64,000 nucleotides of DNA. Source: Bacteroidota bacterium (lineage in GTDB: Bacteria; Bacteroidota; Bacteroidia; Bacteroidales; GCA-2748055). Positions 1 to 7,440 of this stretch are shown here, one piece after another. The stretch lies in the NCBI GenBank assembly GCA_024244665.1, contig JAAEOI010000376.1:1-64000 (forward strand), read 5' to 3'. The position numbers were made by a program, and so were the translations under genes. The notes below the pieces were generated by a model, which was not told the origin of the DNA, searched no databases, and was given only the letters and a program-made list of their open reading frames with translations. The number at the start of each line of letters is the position of its first letter. Positions within the stretch are counted from its first letter, which is position 1.

Positions 1-237
1 CAGGAAACCGTCGTAGCCTACAAAAGCAATCATCCCGCAAATTCCCAGAAAAGAAGCTGCGGACAGATAATCACCAGCAAAGGCTATTCCATTTACAGCC
101 CAGTGAATTGTACCTCCAGCAGCAAAATAACCGCTGGCAGATTTAGTTTTTGAGCCAAAGTAAAATGACAGACCCAGTACAATCAATACAAAAAAGACGA
201 ACAATGCAATTGCTAAATATGATACTCCGTAAATCAT
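1..237 (-). CDS. actP: Sodium:solute (acetate) symporter, ActP type, N-terminal part only
   Basis: The gene runs off the left edge, leaving the first 79 residues. They hold a first membrane helix (about residues 5-27), then a stretch of the type GYFAAGG...NGIAFAGDYLSAASFLGI, which is characteristic of ActP/SSS-family cation-acetate symporters. These are inner-membrane carriers that import small monocarboxylates with sodium or protons. Its ATG overlaps the stop of the DUF485 gene by four bases (ATGA), so the two are translationally coupled, as in the well-known yjcH-actP pair. The context supports an acetate-type substrate, but the residues that set specificity lie outside the window. Confidence 0.85.
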   Translation of the reverse strand, partial: MIYGVSYLAIALFVFFVLIVLGLSFYFGSKTKSASGYFAAGGTIHWAVNGIAFAGDYLSAASFLGICGMIAFVGYDGFL

Positions 238-515
238 GATTTGTCCTCCTTATTCATTTCATTTTCAATCTTTGTACATCTCCAATTATATATCAGTCCC
301 ATAATTATGGCAAGAACAATTAATCCGAAGCCGTATGTTACAGCAAGATTGAGATCTCCAAAGACTATCATACTCATAGCTTCATAATTAACTACACCGA
401 TGGCTACAAATACTCCGTATACAATAGTATAAAAGACAAACATCCATATGCCAAGCCTAGTTTTTCTTTTCGCTGCATGATCTACACCGAGTTCTACTGC
501 TGGTCCGTGATCCAT
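234..515 (-). CDS. DUF485 family small inner-membrane protein
   Basis: This 93-residue protein has two predicted membrane helices (about 22-44 and 58-79) after a short polar N-terminus containing AKRKTRLG. Length, topology and position match the DUF485/YjcH family, which is encoded directly before acetate or other monocarboxylate symporters and whose exact role is not settled. It is the first gene of a two-gene unit with the symporter, overlapping it by four bases. No clear Bacteroidota promoter was seen in the 237 bases upstream; the best box there has one mismatch. Confidence 0.82.
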   Translation of the reverse strand: MDHGPAVELGVDHAAKRKTRLGIWMFVFYTIVYGVFVAIGVVNYEAMSMIVFGDLNLAVTYGFGLIVLAIIMGLIYNWRCTKIENEMNKEDKS

Positions 516-676
516 ATTTTTAAATTTTTAGGGATTGATAATGGGGTAATATTTTTATTGCTTCATTATTATGACAAAGAAAGCACTAACAAACATTGAC
601 ATTTTAATAATTGCTAATATCAAGGTTATGATCAGAATAATATCTTAGTGTTAGTGGATTAACAGTTGGTAAATAT

Positions 677-708
677 AAAAAAAAAGGCTGACCGTTTTAC
701 GGCCAACC
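677..708 (-). terminator. Intrinsic terminator after the secreted-paralogue operon
   Basis: On the reverse strand a 9-bp stem (700-708 with 686-694, two G-U pairs in RNA, five-base loop) is followed by nine T residues at 685-677. It lies 45 bases after the stop of the gene at 753-1199 and separates that operon from the DUF485 gene. Confidence 0.85.
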
Positions 709-752
709 TTTATTCAGGTAAATTCTATATAAATGGATCTCAATCGATGAAT

Positions 753-1199
753 TTAATCATCCTTTGAGCCAAACATGATAGCCACGCAACCCTCCTCCGG
801 CTCCACAATATCTGCTTCCGGGGCCACGACTTTGACCATAATCTTAAGTTGCTGGCTTGATTCCAGCTTGAAATCCCATTTCCATATAAAGTCATGCTGA
901 CTGTTATCATATAATACTTTACCACTCCTTGAATCGACCACCTTGAACTCGACTTTTTCCAGGTTTGGAGCACCACACACCCCGATCCGGTAGTCTCTGT
1001 CAGAATAGAATGTCTTGTAAAGCTCAGCCTCTTCTCCTTCAATTAACAGTGCTGCGTGATAGTTACCGTCGTGCTGGTATGGATCCAGCCCGACCTTGCA
1101 TGTGTTTTTTGCAAACTGTTTGCACTGGGCATCAAGCGTGTTTGGTAAAACCAGCAAGCTGGCCAGAATTGATAGATAGAGAATGCCTTTCTTAGTCAT
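753..1199 (-). CDS. Secreted protein of unknown function, tandem paralogue A
   Basis: I do not recognise this family. The 148-residue protein begins MTKKGILYLS with a Sec signal peptide ending near residue 24 (LDAQ), so the mature form is periplasmic or surface-exposed. A longer reading frame begins at a TTG at 1262, but the internal ATG matches the start of the neighbouring paralogue and gives a proper signal peptide. Shared core motifs are CKQFAKNTCK, GLDPYQHDGNY, LIEGEEA, YRIGVCG, HDF.WKWD.KLESS and EEGCV.. Four conserved cysteines (two near the mature N-terminus, YRIGVCG, EEGCV) suggest disulphides. It is the last gene of a three-gene unit with 1226-1678 and 1691-2617. Confidence 0.75.
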   Translation of the reverse strand: MTKKGILYLSILASLLVLPNTLDAQCKQFAKNTCKVGLDPYQHDGNYHAALLIEGEEAELYKTFYSDRDYRIGVCGAPNLEKVEFKVVDSRSGKVLYDNSQHDFIWKWDFKLESSQQLKIMVKVVAPEADIVEPEEGCVAIMFGSKDD

Positions 1200-1225
1200 G
1201 GTACATGAATTAAGAGTTCCGGTAT

Positions 1226-1678
1226 TTAGAAATCGGTTGATCCAATCATTACTGATACACATCCCTCTTCAGGAGAAGTGGTATTTTCATCCGACACGGG
1301 TACTGACACCACGATGCGAAGTTGCCGGCTCGATTCAAGCTTAACGTCCCATTTCCATTCGAAATCGTGTTCACTATTATCGTAGATTACTTTGTAATCG
1401 TCTCTGACATCCTGTACTACGAAGTGAATTGAAGAGAGGTTGCCAGATCCGCAAACACCGATTCTGTAGTTTATATCGGAGTGAAGAACCCGGTACATAT
1501 CTGCTTCCTCACCCTCTATCAGCAGGGCAGCAGCATCGTAGTTGCCATCGTGCTGGTATGGGTCCAGTCCTGGTTTACATGTATTTTTGGCGAACTGCTT
1601 GCACTGTCCGTTCATTGCTGCCGGCATGGCGATCAGGCCAATAAACAGGGATAAAATTAGAATGCCCTTTTTAGTCAT
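1226..1678 (-). CDS. Secreted protein of unknown function, tandem paralogue B
   Basis: This 150-residue protein aligns with the gene at 753-1199 over its whole length, including the MTKKGIL start, the signal peptide, the paired cysteines in CKQFAKNTCK, the GLDPYQHDGNY block and the EEGCV motif near the C-terminus. The two are products of a local duplication that has since diverged, mostly in the signal peptide and in the loop after YRIGVCG. The mature part is about 125 residues and looks beta-rich. It lies 12 bases after the lipoprotein gene 1691-2617 and 26 bases before its paralogue, so the three are probably cotranscribed. No function is proposed. Confidence 0.77.
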   Translation of the reverse strand: MTKKGILILSLFIGLIAMPAAMNGQCKQFAKNTCKPGLDPYQHDGNYDAAALLIEGEEADMYRVLHSDINYRIGVCGSGNLSSIHFVVQDVRDDYKVIYDNSEHDFEWKWDVKLESSRQLRIVVSVPVSDENTTSPEEGCVSVMIGSTDF

Positions 1679-1690
1679 CTTCTTATGGGT

Positions 1691-2617
1691 TTAAGATATG
1701 TAGCTACTGCGGATATCGGCAACTTTTGATTTCAATTCCTGGAATACATCCCTTGGAATCTTAATGGATGAATCTGATTTCAGGGTAGTGACATTGGTTT
1801 CGGTATCCTCAACAGCAGTAACTTCGCCCTGCTCAATGGTAATCTTATCGAAAATAAGCTTCAGAGTTTTCACATCTTCAAGTACGACCATTGCATCCTC
1901 ATCCTCGGGTGATTGCATAAGGAGGTTAACCATAATATCCAGTGAAAGCTTCTGATCAACAATCCTTTCAACCAGCTTGCTCCCTTTAAGCTTGGATTCA
2001 TCCACAAGGTTGGTGGCAATATAGAGACCTTCCATCCAACCTCCAACGAGGACGACTGAAGCGGTTGCCTCCAATCCGTTCTCCTTAAGGAAAGAGCTTG
2101 AATTCATCAATGTTTCTGAAATGATGTCAATGATCATCTCCCTGTTGTTGATGTTATCCTCAAGGGTGTTGAGGGTCTCCTCATTAATGGCATCCATGAT
2201 ATTGAGCCCGTCGGCCATCTCTTTGGCAGCACCTATATAATCCAGCGTTGCCTGGGTCTGGTCGAACAGACTGGCATAGCTAAGATCGGTCGAGTAGATA
2301 CCCAGGTTCAAAGCTTTACTCTTGGCTGTAATGTAAAGGGATGTGTTACTAGTGGGATTGAGCAGCTCTTCATTATATACCGCACCAGCATTTTTGATCA
2401 GCATCGCAGTCTCCAGGGGTGAGGGCAGCGAGTAGAAGATCCTCTTGGCGGTGTTCAATTGCTCTTGGGTCTCAACATCCAGGTTGCCGGATGCTTCAAA
2501 TTCCCCCGATCCTTCACCCCCTGTTTTTGTCCGCTGGTTGCAGCTGACAACCAACAGGCTAAATGAGACAAACAGAAGAAGAAAGAATTTACCGGATAAT
2601 ACTAGTTTTCGGTTCAT
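1691..2617 (-). CDS. SPII lipoprotein of unknown function
   Basis: The 308-residue product has a long hydrophobic signal segment and lipobox (LLVVSC, Cys near residue 26), so it is a lipoprotein. After a Gly/Glu-rich linker the body is mostly helical, with the segment TAKRIFYSLPSPLETAMLIKN, a VLVGGWMEGLYIATN stretch and a C-terminal helix. I do not assign a family. It heads the operon with the two secreted paralogues, which suggests they act together at the envelope, but the sequence does not say how. No TAnnTTTG box was found in the 65 bases upstream. Confidence 0.72.
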   Translation of the reverse strand: MNRKLVLSGKFFLLLFVSFSLLVVSCNQRTKTGGEGSGEFEASGNLDVETQEQLNTAKRIFYSLPSPLETAMLIKNAGAVYNEELLNPTSNTSLYITAKSKALNLGIYSTDLSYASLFDQTQATLDYIGAAKEMADGLNIMDAINEETLNTLEDNINNREMIIDIISETLMNSSSFLKENGLEATASVVLVGGWMEGLYIATNLVDESKLKGSKLVERIVDQKLSLDIMVNLLMQSPEDEDAMVVLEDVKTLKLIFDKITIEQGEVTAVEDTETNVTTLKSDSSIKIPRDVFQELKSKVADIRSSYIS

Positions 2618-2682
2618 AGGTAGGCTTGTTAATTAATTATGTGCAGCAACTGTCATACAGAAGTAAAAATAACACTTTTTTT

Positions 2683-3570
2683 CTATTTAAAAAGGGTAAA
2701 TCTCTCGGTCATCAAGGGTTCATGTTCCTTTGCCAGTTCTTCTGTCCATCCGATCATGTATTGCGTATAGGCTCCAATATCAAGTTCGCCCAGAGGTCGG
2801 GCATAAACATCCGACATGATATCATCCGGGAAAGCACCTGCAGCCAGGTTCAGATTTCGGCCACTTCTCCTGAAATGTGTTTCGTGCAGATCTGCAGCCC
2901 CGTAAAGATGCAGGAAACTGTGGGCAATATCAGACGGATATTTATAACTGACCACGGAGAACTCCACATCGTCGTTGTTCAGTGTGTTGACTGCCATGGA
3001 GATATCTGACTTGAAATAGTTGTTCACCATCAGGAGCATGGCCACGCTTTCTACCTGGTATTCGTCCCTGAGGAAAGCAATCAAGCGCTCTTTAGTCCCC
3101 GGTTTCTTCTGGGAAGGGATCCCGTCTTTTTCCTTAATATAGAGTGATTCCCCAATGGTCTTGGAGATGTTGTCGCCCCACCGGCTAAGCGATTTCATAC
3201 CATCAAACAGCTTCAGTTCCCTGATGGTTTCATCAACACTGTTGCGGGGAAGGTTCTTTTGAATGGTGGTGAATTCATCTCCGATATAAAAGTCGGTTTT
3301 TATATGCAAAGGTATATTATGCTCCTCAGCCTCCTTCACCAGCCATCGTATTGCCACCTGAATGGAGTCAATGGTAGTCAGAATATCAAATTCACTCCAG
3401 GGATAGGTGGATCGGGTATCAATAAACACAAAATAGAGCAGGACATCGTGCTGCAGCGCCTTGCACACATTGTTATGCCGCCCTGCACCAAAGTCGATGG
3501 ACGGGGTGGATGCAGAGGTACCCATAAACAGAAGGATAAACAGGGTAATATGAATGAGTATTCTAGACAT
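2683..3570 (-). CDS. Exported protein with a metalloprotease-like HSxxH motif
   Basis: This 295-residue protein has an N-terminal signal peptide (about residues 1-20). Near residue 225 it carries IAHSFLHLYGAADLHE, which resembles the IAHE.LHLFGA.DLY region of secreted zinc metalloproteases, but the catalytic glutamate of HExxH is serine. Both zinc-type histidines and the downstream GA.DL remain. The middle has strand-helix segments such as VESVAMLLMVNNYF and DVEFSVVSYKYPSD. It is therefore probably a metalloprotease-fold protein that has lost, or never had, peptidase activity. It stands alone between the secreted trio and nth, in the same direction. Confidence 0.6.
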   Translation of the reverse strand: MSRILIHITLFILLFMGTSASTPSIDFGAGRHNNVCKALQHDVLLYFVFIDTRSTYPWSEFDILTTIDSIQVAIRWLVKEAEEHNIPLHIKTDFYIGDEFTTIQKNLPRNSVDETIRELKLFDGMKSLSRWGDNISKTIGESLYIKEKDGIPSQKKPGTKERLIAFLRDEYQVESVAMLLMVNNYFKSDISMAVNTLNNDDVEFSVVSYKYPSDIAHSFLHLYGAADLHETHFRRSGRNLNLAAGAFPDDIMSDVYARPLGELDIGAYTQYMIGWTEELAKEHEPLMTERFTLFK

Positions 3571-3613
3571 TAACCATTTTATACGTGTTGCCTAAATGTA
3601 TAAAAAATGCTAT

Positions 3614-4258
3614 TCAACTTTTACTTTTCTTTTCAACGTACCTGCACAGGTGACTGATATCGCAGCTTCCGCAAGAAGGATTTCGCGCAGTACAGACATA
3701 TCTGCCGTGAAGGATCAGCCAGTGGTGGGCCAATGCTATCTCAATTTCGGGTATGTGTCTGATCAGCTGCATTTCAGTTTCATAGGGGGTTTTTGCCCCG
3801 GTGGTAAGCCCGATTCTTGCGGCCACCCTGAAAACATGAGTGTCCACAGCCATGGCCGGCTGTTTATATGCCACAGAGAGGATAACATTTGCTGTTTTTC
3901 TCCCAACCCCCGGGAGTTTCTGAAGGTCATCCATGGTGTTGGGAATGCTCCCTTCAAATTCCAGGGTCACCATCTTGGCCATTCCTGACAGGTGTTTGGC
4001 TTTGTTGTTGGGATAGGAACAGCTTTTAATCAGTTCAAAAATCTGTTCCACCTCTGCCTCAGCCATTGAGTAGACATCGGGGTACTTCTCGAAAATAGCC
4101 GGTGTGATGAGATTTACCCGTTTGTCGGTACACTGTGCTGACAGGATCACAGCCACCAGTAACTCAAAAGGATCGGTGTATGTAAGTTCAGTTTCAGCCC
4201 CAGGCATGGCCTCGGTGAACCAGGCAATGACCTTTTCATACCTCTCTTTGATCTTCAT
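3614..4258 (-). CDS. nth: Endonuclease III (DNA glycosylase / AP lyase)
   Basis: The 214-residue protein is full length for the family. It removes oxidised pyrimidines and cleaves the abasic site in base-excision repair. The helix-hairpin-helix LPGVGRKTANVI contains the catalytic lysine (Lys121), VDTHVFR carries the catalytic aspartate (Asp139), and four cysteines spaced C-x6-C-x2-C-x5-C (189, 196, 199, 205) form the 4Fe-4S site. It is transcribed away from the aromatic operon, with which it shares a 222-base intergenic region. No oddities were seen. Confidence 0.96.
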   Translation of the reverse strand: MKIKERYEKVIAWFTEAMPGAETELTYTDPFELLVAVILSAQCTDKRVNLITPAIFEKYPDVYSMAEAEVEQIFELIKSCSYPNNKAKHLSGMAKMVTLEFEGSIPNTMDDLQKLPGVGRKTANVILSVAYKQPAMAVDTHVFRVAARIGLTTGAKTPYETEMQLIRHIPEIEIALAHHWLILHGRYVCTARNPSCGSCDISHLCRYVEKKSKS

Positions 4259-4318
4259 GAGTCCAATATTAACAAAAGATTATTATTTCTCCTTATATCT
4301 TACAATCCGTAATGATAC

Positions 4319-4349
4319 TTGTATTTCTGCTATTAATTGTTTACGTTTG
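4319..4349 (+). promoter_or_regulatory. Bacteroidota-type promoter of the aromatic amino-acid operon
   Basis: A perfect -7 element TACGTTTG (consensus TAnnTTTG) lies at 4342-4349, and a -33 TTG lies at 4319-4321, 20 bases upstream, a spacing usual in this phylum. Transcription would begin near 4354, about 15 bases before the leader-peptide ATG at 4368. It sits in the nth-pheA intergenic region and points towards pheA. Confidence 0.75.
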
Positions 4350-4367
4350 CAACGGAAAAATTATACA

Positions 4368-4418
4368 ATGGCCCACGTAAACAGCGTATATTACTTTTAT
4401 TTTTTCACTGGTAGATAA
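4368..4418 (+). CDS. Tyr/Phe-rich leader peptide of the pheA operon
   Basis: The 16-codon frame reads MAHVNSVYYFYFFTGR and stops with TAA. Six consecutive codons (4389-4406) are Tyr-Tyr-Phe-Tyr-Phe-Phe, the two end products of the operon behind it. It begins about 14 bases after the predicted transcription start and ends three bases before the first arm of two mutually exclusive hairpins. This is the layout of a translation-dependent attenuator: a ribosome stalled on the Tyr/Phe run leaves the arm 4422-4428 free, and a ribosome at the stop codon covers it. It is too short for routine gene callers. Expression has not been tested. Confidence 0.85.
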   Translation: MAHVNSVYYFYFFTGR

Positions 4419-4421
4419 CTG

Positions 4422-4453
4422 GTCGGGTTTGTTTTATACATTTGATACCCGGC
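4422..4453 (+). promoter_or_regulatory. Antiterminator hairpin of the pheA attenuator
   Basis: The arm GTCGGGT at 4422-4428 can pair over seven positions (one G-U) with ACCCGGC at 4447-4453. The same seven bases, GTCGGGT, recur at 4458-4464 as the right arm of the terminator, so the two structures compete for 4447-4453. The first arm starts three bases after the leader stop codon, inside the footprint of a terminating ribosome. Confidence 0.8.
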
Positions 4454-4474
4454 TTTAGTCGGGTTTTTTGTTTT
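4447..4474 (+). terminator. Attenuator terminator upstream of pheA
   Basis: The stem ACCCGGC (4447-4453) with GTCGGGT (4458-4464) has seven pairs including one G-U and a four-base loop, followed by TTTTTGTTTT at 4465-4474. It ends six bases before the pheA ATG, so it can only serve as a conditional terminator for the operon that follows. Confidence 0.85.
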
Positions 4475-4480
4475 GAGGCA

Positions 4481-5320
4481 ATGGCAAAAACAATAGCAAT
4501 ACAGGGCGGATACGGCGCTTTTCACGAGATCGCTGCCCACCACTACTTCGAAAATGAAGAGATCAACATCCTCCCCAGGAATACTTTCAGGGATATGGTC
4601 TCTTCACTGAAGGACCGGAAATCAGATTACGGGATCATGGCCATTGAGAATTCACTGGCCGGAAGCATTATCCCCAACTATAATCTGATTATTAATAAGA
4701 GCATGCATATCACCGGTGAAATTTACATGAGGATCAAGCAGAACCTTGTGGCCATGCCTGGTGTGGAGATTTCCCAGCTGAAGGAGGTGTACTCGCACCC
4801 CATGGCCATTCTGCAATGCCAGAACTATTTTGATGCTCACCCCGAAATCAGGCTTATTGAGAGTATTGATACCGCCCTGAGCGCAAAGGAGATTGCAGAA
4901 AAAAAGATGATGGATACAGGTGCCATATCCAGCAGACTGGCGGCTGAGAAGTATGGATTGAATATCCTGGCCGAAAGCATTGAAACAAATAAAATGAACT
5001 ACACCCGTTTCCTGATCCTGTCAGAGAACGGAGATAACAGCCCGGCAGGGGAGGTGAACAAGGCATCCATCCATTTTACAGTATCTCACCAGTTTGGCTC
5101 ATTGTCAAAAGTCCTATCCATTCTATCCTATTATGAGATGAACATGGCCAAGATACAGTCCATGCCCATACCAGGGAAAGACTGGGAGTACATGTTCTTT
5201 GTGGATGTTGAGATCAATGATTATGATATGTATAAGAAATCTCTGGAGGCTATCAGGCCCTTTACCCCCTCCCTGGGGATTCTTGGTGAATATAAAAAAG
5301 GTAATACTGTAATTGAATAA
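4481..5320 (+). CDS. pheA: Prephenate dehydratase with C-terminal ACT domain
   Basis: This 279-residue enzyme converts prephenate to phenylpyruvate on the Phe branch. The catalytic domain shows the N-terminal GGYGAFHE, ENSLAGSI (56-63) and NYTRFLIL with the TRF motif (175-177). An ACT domain follows from about residue 196 (GSLSKVL at 206). The usual ESRP Phe-binding motif reads QSMP here (226-229), so feedback inhibition may differ. The reading frame extends to 4442, but that stretch is the terminator stem and the true start is the ATG at 4481. No chorismate mutase domain is fused to it; that activity is on the next gene. It is first in the operon and directly behind the attenuator. Confidence 0.95.
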   Translation: MAKTIAIQGGYGAFHEIAAHHYFENEEINILPRNTFRDMVSSLKDRKSDYGIMAIENSLAGSIIPNYNLIINKSMHITGEIYMRIKQNLVAMPGVEISQLKEVYSHPMAILQCQNYFDAHPEIRLIESIDTALSAKEIAEKKMMDTGAISSRLAAEKYGLNILAESIETNKMNYTRFLILSENGDNSPAGEVNKASIHFTVSHQFGSLSKVLSILSYYEMNMAKIQSMPIPGKDWEYMFFVDVEINDYDMYKKSLEAIRPFTPSLGILGEYKKGNTVIE

Positions 5321-5325
5321 TCGAT

Positions 5326-6411
5326 ATGGTAGTTGATGTTGAGTTAGAACCGATGAAGTTTGAGGGTGAGGTCTTTTCCAAACCCATCATTATGGCTGGT
5401 CCCTGCAGTGCAGAGACCGAGGAGCAGGTCATGAAGACAGCTGTGCCCCTGGCTGAAATGGGGATAAGAATTTTCAGGGCAGGGATATGGAAACCAAGGA
5501 CGCGACCCAACGCTTTTGAGGGTGTGGGATCAGAAGGCCTGAAGTGGCTACAGACGGTAAAGAAAGAGACCGGGATGCTGGTAGCCACCGAGGTGGCCAA
5601 TGTGAAACATGTGTATGAAGCCTTGAAATTTGGGGTGGATATCATTTGGATCGGAGCCCGTACCTCGGCCAATCCTTTTGCTGTACAGGATATTGCTGAC
5701 AGCCTCAGGGGGGTTAATATCCCGGTGATGGTGAAAAACCCTGTAAATCCGGATGTGGACCTGTGGATCGGGGCCATCGAAAGGATCAACAATGCAGGGA
5801 TCAGGCAGATGGCGGCCATACACCGCGGATTTTCAAGTTATGATAAGACCCTCTATCGGAATATCCCCCAGTGGCAGCTTCCCATCGAACTGAGAAGGCG
5901 GATTCCCGAAATGCCGATCATTACCGATCCCAGTCACATATGCGGAAACAGGGACTTCCTGCTGGATATCTCACAGAAGGCGATGGACCTGAACTTCGAC
6001 GGACTGATCATTGAGACCCATTGTAACCCCGATAAGGCACTGAGTGATGCAAATCAGCAGGTGACACCTGACGGCCTGAAGAATATCCTTGACCGTCTGG
6101 TTCTGAGGGATTCTGAAGTAAATGAGGAGTTGATGTTGACCCTGGCCGAACTTCGGGATCAAATTGATAAGCTGGATGACAGGATTATCAATTTACTGGA
6201 GGATCGGATGAATGTCTCCAACAGCATCGGTCAGTACAAAAAGGATAACAATATCACGATCCTTCAGACCAAGCGATGGGATGATATGCTGAAGAACCGG
6301 ACTCTGCTTGGAAGCAGGAAGGGGCTCAGTGAAGAGTTTATTGTCAAGCTCTTCAGGTCCATTCACCAGGAGTCCATCAACCACCAGACCAGTGTTATGA
6401 ATAAAGAGTAA
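5326..6411 (+). CDS. DAHP synthase fused to AroQ chorismate mutase
   Basis: The 361-residue protein joins two enzymes. Residues 1-265 are a type I-beta DAHP synthase (GPCSAE at 25-30, KPRTRP, IGARTSANPF, KNPVNPD, TDPSHI), which condenses PEP and erythrose-4-phosphate in the first shikimate step. Residues about 270-355 are an AroQ-fold chorismate mutase (LRDQIDKLDDRIINLLEDRM), which makes prephenate. Bacteroidota commonly carry this fusion, and the mutase part acts as the allosteric sensor in characterised members. It starts five bases after pheA. The fusion links the first and the branch-point steps, in line with the operon's Tyr/Phe control. Confidence 0.94.
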   Translation: MVVDVELEPMKFEGEVFSKPIIMAGPCSAETEEQVMKTAVPLAEMGIRIFRAGIWKPRTRPNAFEGVGSEGLKWLQTVKKETGMLVATEVANVKHVYEALKFGVDIIWIGARTSANPFAVQDIADSLRGVNIPVMVKNPVNPDVDLWIGAIERINNAGIRQMAAIHRGFSSYDKTLYRNIPQWQLPIELRRRIPEMPIITDPSHICGNRDFLLDISQKAMDLNFDGLIIETHCNPDKALSDANQQVTPDGLKNILDRLVLRDSEVNEELMLTLAELRDQIDKLDDRIINLLEDRMNVSNSIGQYKKDNNITILQTKRWDDMLKNRTLLGSRKGLSEEFIVKLFRSIHQESINHQTSVMNKE

Positions 6412-6414
6412 ACC

Positions 6415-7440
6415 ATGCACCAGATCAAGCTGACCACCCCCACAGGGAACACAAGCATCTCCGTAGGAAAAGCACTTTCCGAAGGTCTTGCCAGGCTTAG
6501 TCCTAAACCGGTTTTGCTGATAGATGAGCATGTGTTGTGTAATCATAACGATGTTTTTAGTTGTTTTACCTGCATTGTAATTCCGTCGGGTGAGTCAAAC
6601 AAAACCCTGCAGACTGTTGAGAATCTTTACCGGGAACTGGTGAAGATCGAAGTGGACCGTTCCTCACTCCTGGTTGGAGTGGGCGGTGGACTGGCCACAG
6701 ATATGGCGGGTTTCGTAGCCTCTACGTTCTTAAGGGAGGTTCCCTTCGGATTTATTTCCTCCACCTTGCTGGGCCAGGTGGATGCCAGTATCGGCGGAAA
6801 GAACGGGGTCAACCTGGATGGCTATAAAAACATGATCGGAACCATCAGGCAGCCTTCCTTTGTCTGGGCCGACCTGGATCTGCTGAAGACCCTTTCGCGG
6901 AAGGAGTATATCTCGGGGATCGCCGAGGTGGTCAAGTACGGGGCAATAATGGATGTACAATTTTTGCACTACCTGAAGGATAATATGGACTTGCTGCTGG
7001 CTCTTGATACCCCGGTACTTGAAGAGGTGGTGACCCGTTCAGTGAAGGCCAAAGCGGAGATTGTAGAGAAAGATGAAAAAGAGTCAGGTTTAAGGAGGTT
7101 GCTTAACTTTGGACATACCATCGGTCATGCCATCGAACGGGATCAGAAGCTTTTGCACGGACAGGCTGTTGCACTTGGAATGGTCATTGCGTCAAGGCTG
7201 TCAGTGAATCTTGGATTGCTCCGGTCGTCTGATGCCGAACTTATTGAAGAGGTGATTTCAGCAGCGGGACTGCCTGTTGAGCTCTCTCTCAATCCGGATA
7301 GGATCTATTCAAACATCCGGAAAGACAAGAAAAAAAGCGGGGATATGATACACTTTATTTTGCTTGACGGTCCGGGAAATGCGGTGGTCAGGCCGATCCC
7401 CCTGGATGAATTAAAACCGATGCTCAATGATTTGTATTAG
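6415..7440 (+). CDS. aroB: 3-dehydroquinate synthase
   Basis: The 341-residue protein converts DAHP to 3-dehydroquinate, using NAD and a divalent metal. Visible hallmarks are the NAD-binding GVGGGLATDMAGFVA (about 85-99), TTLLG-type SSTLLGQVDASIGGKNGVN, the GIAEVVKYG segment, and the metal-binding histidines in LNFGHTIGHAIE and HGQAVALGM. It is slightly shorter than enterobacterial AroB but complete. The ATG is three bases after the preceding stop, and the 3' end overlaps aroD by 14 bases, so translation is probably coupled. Confidence 0.96.
   Translation: MHQIKLTTPTGNTSISVGKALSEGLARLSPKPVLLIDEHVLCNHNDVFSCFTCIVIPSGESNKTLQTVENLYRELVKIEVDRSSLLVGVGGGLATDMAGFVASTFLREVPFGFISSTLLGQVDASIGGKNGVNLDGYKNMIGTIRQPSFVWADLDLLKTLSRKEYISGIAEVVKYGAIMDVQFLHYLKDNMDLLLALDTPVLEEVVTRSVKAKAEIVEKDEKESGLRRLLNFGHTIGHAIERDQKLLHGQAVALGMVIASRLSVNLGLLRSSDAELIEEVISAAGLPVELSLNPDRIYSNIRKDKKKSGDMIHFILLDGPGNAVVRPIPLDELKPMLNDLY

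Noticed and set aside
4400..4481. T-box or small-molecule riboswitch upstream of pheA
   Set aside because: No T-box sequence or specifier loop is present, and the leader peptide with matched stop codon and hairpins explains the region better.
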